From NCBI RefSeq assembly GCF_030269305.1, contig NZ_BSTC01000007.1, positions 310,001 to 374,000 of the forward strand: a stretch of DNA of 64,000 bases. Direction: 5' to 3'. The notes under the pieces were generated by a model that made no database searches, was not told the origin of the DNA, and worked only from the letters and a program-made list of their open reading frames with translations. The position numbers were made by a program, and so were the translations under genes. How positions within the stretch are numbered: the stretch's first letter is position 1; each line of letters begins with the position of its first letter. Of this stretch, positions 58,911 through 64,000 are shown piece by piece. The DNA comes from Kineosporia sp. NBRC 101731 (GTDB lineage: Bacteria; Actinomycetota; Actinomycetes; Actinomycetales; Kineosporiaceae).

Positions 58911-59803
58911 GCGACGAGGACATTCCCCAGCGCCGACTGCGTCCCGGCCAGACGTCCCGGATCCGCGTCTGGGACCGTGAGTCGGGACAGACGTCCACAC
59001 TTTTCGCATCAACAAGCCGACTCTACGAAGCGCCCAACTGGACGCCGGACGGCCAGCTCCTGGTCAACGGGGACGGCCGGCTCTGGCTCTTGCCGGTGGA
59101 CGGCTCGGGCCCACCCCGGCAGATCCCCGCCGAGGGTCTGCCGGACGTCAACAACGACCACGTTCTGGCCCCGGACGGCCGCAGCGTCTTCGCCTCGGCG
59201 AACGACTGGCACATCTGGGAGGTCCCGCTGGCCGGAGGCCCGGTCCGCAGGGTGACCCAGGACGAGGGCATGCACTTCCTGCACGGCGTGAGCCCGGACG
59301 GTCGTCTCCTCGGCTATGTGCGTCTGGAGCCGGACGGCGAGAACTGGTGGGCCTCGGCCACGGTCAACGTGGTGGGCGTCGACGGGAAGGATGACGTGCG
59401 CCTCACCAGCGATCCCGGCCCGGCCGACGGGTGCGAGTGGACGCCGGACGGCGCGTGGATCGTGTTCAATACCGAGCAGTTCTCGCAACAGCCGGGTCAT
59501 GCCCAGCTCGCCCGGATCCGTCCCGACGGAACGGGCCTGGAACAGCTGACGTTCGACGAACGGGTGAACTGGTTCCCGCACGTCGCACCGACCGGTGACG
59601 TCGCGGTGTACCTCAGCTACCCGTCCGGCACCACCGGTCACCCCGCTGATCTGCCGGTGGAACTGCGCCTGGTCCGGGTGGACGACTGGCAGCAGCCGAC
59701 CACCGTGGTGACCCTGTTCGGGGGGCAGGGGACGATCAATGTGCCGAGCTGGGCTCCGGACGGATCGGCCTTCGCCTTCGTGGATTATCCGATCGACGCC
59801 TGA
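58907..59803 (+). CDS. PD40/TolB-like beta-propeller protein
   Basis: A 298-residue beta-propeller of the WD40-like PD40 type, with repeated blades such as NWTPDGQLLVNGDGRLWLLP, VLAPDGRSVFASANDWHIWEVP, GVSPDGRLLGYV, EWTPDGAWIVFNTE and SWAPDGSAFAFV. There is no signal peptide, so it is probably cytoplasmic. In sugar operons such proteins may be oligosaccharide- or glycoside-processing lyases or regulators. The GTG at 58907 overlaps the previous stop. It ends at a tandem repeat and a terminator. Confidence 0.82.
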   Translation: MSDEDIPQRRLRPGQTSRIRVWDRESGQTSTLFASTSRLYEAPNWTPDGQLLVNGDGRLWLLPVDGSGPPRQIPAEGLPDVNNDHVLAPDGRSVFASANDWHIWEVPLAGGPVRRVTQDEGMHFLHGVSPDGRLLGYVRLEPDGENWWASATVNVVGVDGKDDVRLTSDPGPADGCEWTPDGAWIVFNTEQFSQQPGHAQLARIRPDGTGLEQLTFDERVNWFPHVAPTGDVAVYLSYPSGTTGHPADLPVELRLVRVDDWQQPTTVVTLFGGQGTINVPSWAPDGSAFAFVDYPIDA

Positions 59804-59837
59804 TCTGCGCGATCTGCGCGATCTGATCGATCTGCCT
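59802..59837 (+). repeat. Four tandem 9-bp GATCTG units
   Basis: GATCTGCGC, GATCTGCGC, GATCTGATC and GATCTGCCT follow head to tail at 59802-59837, beginning inside the stop codon of the PD40 gene. They sit just before the terminator at 59849. Probable slippage product. Confidence 0.85.
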
Positions 59838-59848
59838 GATTCACCTGA

Positions 59849-59895
59849 CCGGCTGCTGGTGCGCGGACCGTTGCGGTCTGCGCACCAGCAGCCGG
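59849..59895. terminator. Bidirectional hairpin terminator
   Basis: CCGGCTGCTGGTGCGC (59849-59864) pairs with GCGCACCAGCAGCCGG (59880-59895), and GACCG pairs with CGGTC further in with one mismatch around a TTG loop. It sits between the convergent PD40 and isomerase genes and should serve both. Confidence 0.87.
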
Positions 59896-59900
59896 TGGTG

Positions 59901-60938
59901 TCACTGGTTGCTGAAGGCCGCGTCGAACGAGGCGGAGGGGGGCTGCCACAGCAGCGAGCGCACGAACTTCACGGCCTCGGCCGCACCGTGCAGACGGTCC
60001 ATTCCCGCGTCCTCCCACTCGATCGAGATCGGGCCCCGGTAGCCGATCGAGTTCAGGGCCCGGAACGCGTCTTCCCAGGGAACGTCGCCGTGGCCGGTGG
60101 AGACGAAATCCCAGCCCCGTCGTGGATCACCCCAGGGCAGGTGCGAGCCGAGGACGCCGGCGCGCCCGCCGGGCGGGCGCACGCGGGTGTCCTTGCAGTC
60201 CACGTGATAGATGCGCTCGCGGAACTCCCAGATGAACGAGACCGTGTCGATCTGCTGCCACATCATGTGTGACGGGTCCCAGTTCAGACCGAAGGCCGGA
60301 CGGTGCTCGATCGCCTCCAGGCTGCGCACGAGAGTGTAGTAGTCGTAGGCGATCTCCGAGGGATGCACCTCGTGGGCGAAACGCACGCCCTGGTCGTCGA
60401 AGACGTCGAGAATCGGGTTCCAGCGGTCGGCGAAGTCCTGGTAGCCCGCCTCGATGACGCCGGCCGGAACCGGCGGGAACATGGCCACGTACTGCCAGAT
60501 GCTCGAACCCGTGAAGCCGACCACCACATCGGTGCCCAGTTTCCGGGCCACCCGGGCCGCGCGCTTCATGTCTTCGGCCGCCCGCTGCCTCACGCCCTCG
60601 GCCTCGCCATCGCCCCAGACGTAGTCGCGCAGGATGGCCTGATGACGGAAATCGATCGGGTTGTCGCAGACGGCCTGCCCGGCCAGATGGTTGGAGATGG
60701 CCCAGACCTTCAGGCCGTACCGGTCCAGGATGTCCAGACGGCTCTGCAGATAGGCCGGGTCTTCGTCGGCCCGCTTCAGGTCGAGGTGATCCCCGGAGGC
60801 AGCGATCTCGAGGCCGTCGTAACCCCATCCCGCGGCCAGCCTCGCGACCTCCTCCAACGGCAGGTCGGCCCACTGGCCGGTGAACAGGGTCACGGGCTGC
60901 CGGGCTTCGACGATCTCTTGCTGCTCCATCGCATCCAT
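59901..60938 (-). CDS. Sugar phosphate isomerase/epimerase (AP endonuclease 2 fold)
   Basis: A 345-residue TIM-barrel protein. [20 protein letters not shown] near residue 25, [34 protein letters not shown], and HVDCKDTRV supply the E, D, H and H metal ligands typical of the xylose-isomerase-like family. By family it isomerises, epimerises or dehydrates sugars or inosose derivatives; with Gfo/Idh/MocA partners it may open a keto-sugar. It lies downstream of a ROK regulator on the same strand (98-bp gap) and carries ATGs at 60938 and 60929. Confidence 0.87.
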   Translation of the reverse strand: MDAMEQQEIVEARQPVTLFTGQWADLPLEEVARLAAGWGYDGLEIAASGDHLDLKRADEDPAYLQSRLDILDRYGLKVWAISNHLAGQAVCDNPIDFRHQAILRDYVWGDGEAEGVRQRAAEDMKRAARVARKLGTDVVVGFTGSSIWQYVAMFPPVPAGVIEAGYQDFADRWNPILDVFDDQGVRFAHEVHPSEIAYDYYTLVRSLEAIEHRPAFGLNWDPSHMMWQQIDTVSFIWEFRERIYHVDCKDTRVRPPGGRAGVLGSHLPWGDPRRGWDFVSTGHGDVPWEDAFRALNSIGYRGPISIEWEDAGMDRLHGAAEAVKFVRSLLWQPPSASFDAAFSNQ

Positions 60939-61036
60939 CCGTTTGAGGTGGCCTGTGCTTCAGGCGATAGACGCTAGAGGTCGTTCAGCGCGGCAACAAC
61001 CTCGGAATATGGCCCGAATTGGGATTTCTGGCGGCG

Positions 61037-62296
61037 TTAATGACTGTGCTGACGAGTGTTCAGCCGCTCGAGCAAGGCATCGGGCTGGAGCAGTTGCTCG
61101 GCGCCGATGACGAACCCACCCAGGCATCCGGCGGTGGTCGGGTGAACCGGACCGGTGATGGTGAGATTGCGGGTGGCCAGGGGGAGGGCACGCCGGTACA
61201 CCACGCTCCGCACACCGGCCAGGAGCTCATCGGTGGCTTCGGCCAGATGGCCACCCAGCACGATGTGTGACGGGTTGACCATGTGCACCAAGGCGGCCAG
61301 CACCTCGCCGATCGCCAGGGCCGACCCCTGCACGAGTTCCAGGGCCCGGCCCTCGCGCCGGGGCAGGGCCTGCAGGAAGCGTTCGACGGCGTCGGGACCG
61401 TCGCCGACCAGGTCGGCGGCTGCCCGGCTCAGGGCCCCCAGGCCGGCCACCGCCTCCAGGCAGCCGATGTTCCCGCAGGCGCACGGTGCGGTGGCATCGG
61501 GAACCCGCACATGACCGATATCGCCGGCGGCCCCGTCGGCCCCGCGCAGCAGCCGGCCGTCGGAGGTGACCATCCCCGCGCCGATGCCGGTGCCGACCTT
61601 GACGAACAGGAGCGGGCCGGGCGCCGGGGGGCGGGCCCGGGCCTCACCGAGGGCTCGGAGGTTGACGTCGTTCTCCAGGCTGACCCGTCCGCCCAGCTGG
61701 TCCCTCAGATGCCGGGCGGCCTGGTACCCGTCCCAGCCGGGCATGATCGGTGGGCGTACGACGGTTCCGTTGCGGTCGTCCACCGGCCCGGGCAGGCCGA
61801 CCACGGTGATCAGGTGATCGGTGGGTCCGGGAAGGCCGGCCAGGAGTTCGGCGGCCTCGTCCGCGAGCCGGTCCAGCACCGGCCGCGGGCCCTCGGCCAT
61901 GCTGAGCCTCAGCGAGTGCGACGCCAGGAGATTCTGCCCGAGATCGAACACCGTCAGACGGGCCTGGTGCACACCGCAGTCGGCGACCAGCACCAGGCCG
62001 AACGACGGGTCGATCTCCAGGGCCTCGGCCGGGCGGCCCCGCCCGGCCAGATGCTGGAGTCCGCCGACCCGCACGGCCCCGATGGACTCCAGGGTGCGGA
62101 TGCCGGTGTCGACGGTGGAGCGGGCCAGGCCGGTGAGCCGGCTGAGGTCGGCCTTGGACGTGGCCGTGCCGCTGGAGATCAACCGCGCCAGGGTGCTGGC
62201 GATGACCTCGGGGCTCACCCGGGCCGACAGCGGCGGCACCTGCAACCAGACCGGGCTGCTGGGCATGACCGGATTCGCCGGGTCTTGCAGATCCAC
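61037..62296 (-). CDS. ROK family transcriptional regulator
   Basis: A 419-residue ROK repressor. The N-terminal winged helix is IASTLARLISSGTATSKADL then SRLTGLARSTVDTGIRTLES, and the ROK sugar-binding/kinase-like domain follows. The zinc motif CACGNIGCLEAV (CxCGxxGCxE) is intact, and GTGIGAGMVTSDGRLLRGADG and the GDIGHVRV segment are typical. GTG 62296 has AGGAAGTAGG upstream; ATG 62266 lacks a site. It is divergent from the second dehydrogenase gene and probably controls both directions. Confidence 0.9.
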   Translation of the reverse strand: MDLQDPANPVMPSSPVWLQVPPLSARVSPEVIASTLARLISSGTATSKADLSRLTGLARSTVDTGIRTLESIGAVRVGGLQHLAGRGRPAEALEIDPSFGLVLVADCGVHQARLTVFDLGQNLLASHSLRLSMAEGPRPVLDRLADEAAELLAGLPGPTDHLITVVGLPGPVDDRNGTVVRPPIMPGWDGYQAARHLRDQLGGRVSLENDVNLRALGEARARPPAPGPLLFVKVGTGIGAGMVTSDGRLLRGADGAAGDIGHVRVPDATAPCACGNIGCLEAVAGLGALSRAAADLVGDGPDAVERFLQALPRREGRALELVQGSALAIGEVLAALVHMVNPSHIVLGGHLAEATDELLAGVRSVVYRRALPLATRNLTITGPVHPTTAGCLGGFVIGAEQLLQPDALLERLNTRQHSH

Positions 62297-62468
62297 GTCG
62301 GCGAGCCTACTTCCTGGGAGAGTCCACTGCTCAGGACGGTCGGCGCCCGATGTACGACTAATGCTCGGACCGGGCATAAAACAGTCGTTGAACGAGTGGT
62401 TGGCACGATCCAAAATCAAAGGCAGCCGACCTCGCGCACGGAGCCCGGGGAGATCGCAGGTGAGACGG
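62297..62468. promoter_or_regulatory. ROK/Gfo divergent promoter with palindromes
   Basis: ATGCTCGGACCGGGCAT (62361-62377) is a near-perfect 17-bp palindrome, and TCGTTGAACGA (62385-62395) is a perfect 11-bp palindrome. Both lie in the 172-bp gap between the divergent ROK and dehydrogenase genes and are candidate ROK operators. Confidence 0.5.
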
Positions 62469-63569
62469 ATGACTGTGCAAGATGTGGGTGTGCCCGAGCG
62501 GTTGCGCCATGGAATTGTCGGTGCCGGCTTCATGGGGCAGGTCCACGCCCGTGCCGTCGCGGCCGCGGGTGGCCGCCTCGTCGGGGTCGCCGGCCGTCCG
62601 GAGGAGGCCGAGCAGGCCGCCCGCCTCCTCGGTGCCGAACGGGGATTTCGGGAGTGGTCCGATCTGGTCGCCTCCGATCAGATCGATGTGGTGCACGTGT
62701 GTGCCCCGAACGCCGTGCACGCCGAGATCACGTTGGCCGCGCTCGCGGCCGGCAAGCACGTGATCTGCGAGAAGCCGCTGGCCGTATCGGTCGAGCAGGC
62801 GCTCGACGTCACCCGGGCCGCTGCCGACGCCGACCGGATCGGCGTCGTCCCGTTCGTCTACCGTTTCCATCCGATGATCCGCCAGGCCCGGGCCAAGATC
62901 GCGGCCGGTGAGGTGGGCCGGCTGAATGTGGTGCACGGCAGCTACCTGCAGGACTGGCTGCTCGGCGCGGACGACACCAACTGGCGGGTCTCGGCGGCCA
63001 CCGGTGGTCCGAGCCGGGCCTTCGCCGACATCGGCTCGCACTGGTGCGATCTGCTGGAGTTCGTCACCGGAAGCCGCATCGCCGCCGTTTCGGCCCGGCT
63101 GGCCACGGTGAACGGTGAACGTGGTGCCGCTGCGGTGGACACCGAAGACGTGGCGGTGGTCCAGTTCGAGACCGAGGCCGGGGTGATCGGCTCCACCGTG
63201 ATCAGTCAGGTCTCGGCCGGCCGCAAGAACCGGCTCAGCCTGGAGATCTCCGGCGCCGAATCCACCCTGGCCTTCGATCAGGAGAACCCCGAACTGCTCT
63301 GGGAAGGCCGGCGCGCGGGCAGCCTTCTGCATGTGCGCGACCCCCAGACGCTGTACCCCGAAGCCGCCCGGTACGCCCTGGTCCCGGCCGGTCACGCGCA
63401 GGGGTACCAGGACTGTTTCAACGCCCTGGTGCGCGACACCACGGCGGCGATCAACGGCACGGTGGAGGACGGTCTTCCGCGTTTCACGGACGGGCTGCGG
63501 GCCGTCCGGATGGCCGACGCCGTCCTGACCTCCGCGCGTGAACGCACCTGGGTCCCGGTCGAGAACTGA
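62469..63569 (+). CDS. Gfo/Idh/MocA family oxidoreductase 2
   Basis: A 366-residue NAD(P)-dependent dehydrogenase. The Rossmann motif is HGIVGAGFMGQVHARAV, then VVHVCAPNAVHAE and the EKP motif KHVICEKPLAVS. The C-terminal domain has AFADIGSHWCDLLEF, carrying the G-x-H-x-x-D catalytic histidine region. It oxidises a sugar or polyol hydroxyl. It differs clearly from the enzyme at 57378. ATG 62469 (MTVQDVGV) follows AGACGG. It is followed 19 bp later by a TIM-barrel isomerase, suggesting a two-step oxidation/isomerisation. Confidence 0.9.
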   Translation: MTVQDVGVPERLRHGIVGAGFMGQVHARAVAAAGGRLVGVAGRPEEAEQAARLLGAERGFREWSDLVASDQIDVVHVCAPNAVHAEITLAALAAGKHVICEKPLAVSVEQALDVTRAAADADRIGVVPFVYRFHPMIRQARAKIAAGEVGRLNVVHGSYLQDWLLGADDTNWRVSAATGGPSRAFADIGSHWCDLLEFVTGSRIAAVSARLATVNGERGAAAVDTEDVAVVQFETEAGVIGSTVISQVSAGRKNRLSLEISGAESTLAFDQENPELLWEGRRAGSLLHVRDPQTLYPEAARYALVPAGHAQGYQDCFNALVRDTTAAINGTVEDGLPRFTDGLRAVRMADAVLTSARERTWVPVEN

Positions 63570-63588
63570 CATTCTGAGGGAGATGACG

Positions 63589-64000
63589 ATGGCAACGATG
63601 CATCGACTGAGTATCAACCCCCTGCCCTGGATCCTGGGCGATCTGGGCTACAACCTCAGCTTCGAGGTGGTCGAGACCGCCCTGATGGACCTGAAGGCCG
63701 CGGGATACACGGCGATGACCGTCGAGTGGACGGCCGACATGGACGTGCCCACGTACGGTGCGCTGTTCGCCCGGCACGGCATGTTCCCGGCTCCCGGTTA
63801 CTTCTCCGGAGCCTTTCACGACGCCTCCGAGCACGCCGCTCTGGTGGAAGGCATCAAACGGCACGCCGAGGCGCACGCCTCCTTCGGGCTGGACCAGGCC
63901 TTCATCGCTGCCGACCTGACGCCGGAGCGGATTGCGGCACCGGCCGTCGGGGCCGGCGAGTCCACTCAGGCCAGCGCGGTGATCGCTGAGGGGATGGCCC
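63589..64000 (+). CDS. Sugar phosphate isomerase/epimerase, cut by window edge
   Basis: The first 137 residues (MATMHRLSINPLPWILGDLG...) of a TIM-barrel isomerase of the xylose-isomerase-like family; NLSFEVVETALMDLKAAGYT and MTVEWTADMDVPTYGALFAR fit its first barrel strands. The ATG at 63589 has GAGGGAG about seven bases upstream; the ATG at 63583 would leave too little spacing. The gene runs off the window without a stop, so its end is unknown. It follows the second Gfo/Idh/MocA gene in one operon. Confidence 0.8.
   Translation, partial: MATMHRLSINPLPWILGDLGYNLSFEVVETALMDLKAAGYTAMTVEWTADMDVPTYGALFARHGMFPAPGYFSGAFHDASEHAALVEGIKRHAEAHASFGLDQAFIAADLTPERIAAPAVGAGESTQASAVIAEGMA

Noticed and set aside
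1-64000. CRISPR arrays, tRNA, rRNA or insertion sequences
   Set aside because: No regularly spaced repeats, cloverleaf gene signals, transposase or terminal repeats were found by reading.

Overview
The window is very GC-rich, uses frequent GTG starts, and is packed with 4-bp ATGA/GTGA gene overlaps. Its families (PaaX, ROK, DUF7455, F420-type Ddn-like oxidoreductase, LLM flavoenzymes) point to a soil or plant-associated actinobacterium. No rRNA, tRNA or other taxonomic marker is present, so a Kineosporia-like identity is only a guess. I saw no phage, insertion sequence, CRISPR array or origin.

Layout. 1-8.1 kb: MarR/FAD-monooxygenase pair, maltose-type acetyltransferase, divergent TetR/MFS pair with two operator palindromes, a GGDEF-EAL protein and a FUSC exporter-like protein. 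8.4-14.7 kb: a small DUF7455 protein with a split Cys pair, then purine catabolism: an HpxO-type urate hydroxylase divergent from xdhABC. 14.8-20.4 kb: secreted matrixin-like protease, a heterodimeric ABC exporter with one degenerate ATP site, and its ArsR-type regulator.

20.5-40.7 kb is the centrepiece, a large aromatic catabolic island. A minus-strand run from 32872 to 20511 encodes tryptophan 2,3-dioxygenase, an amidohydrolase, kynureninase, PaaX, flavin reductase, an unknown protein, an amino-acid ABC transporter, two paralogous LLM flavoenzymes, an acyl-CoA-dehydrogenase-fold monooxygenase, an SDR, two TIGR04076-like proteins and an ABM protein. Next to it lie a 2-aminobenzoyl-CoA monooxygenase/reductase-like fusion, TesB thioesterase, cupin, RidA, a second PaaX, a FAH-family hydrolase, an unknown 66-aa protein and a PaaK-type CoA ligase. 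Together they suggest tryptophan -> N-formylkynurenine -> kynurenine -> anthranilate -> anthraniloyl-CoA -> dearomatised CoA ester. The expected arylformamidase appears to be replaced by the amidohydrolase, and an extra two-component monooxygenase module has no assigned substrate.

40.9-49.5 kb: a frameshifted LLM gene, alpha/beta hydrolase, Nramp transporter, Tat-exported ferritin-like protein, GH26-like glycosidase, a frameshifted GAF-GGDEF-GAF-EAL gene and a small acidic protein. 50-54.6 kb: a membrane GGDEF-EAL protein, methyltransferase, Ddn-like protein, TetR and a DUF2256-DUF3253 protein. 54.9-64 kb: a sugar or polyol catabolic region with LacI and ROK regulators, an MFS transporter, two Gfo/Idh/MocA dehydrogenases, two TIM-barrel isomerases (the second cut by the window edge), a heme-degrading-domain protein and a PD40 protein.

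A recurring DNA element stands out: long inverted repeats with a CCCC/GGGG core, three of them with CGTGATCATGCA-like outer ends and compensated inner stems, placed at gene 3' ends (8830, 20437, 26965, 33045). They look like a lineage-specific terminator or palindrome family.
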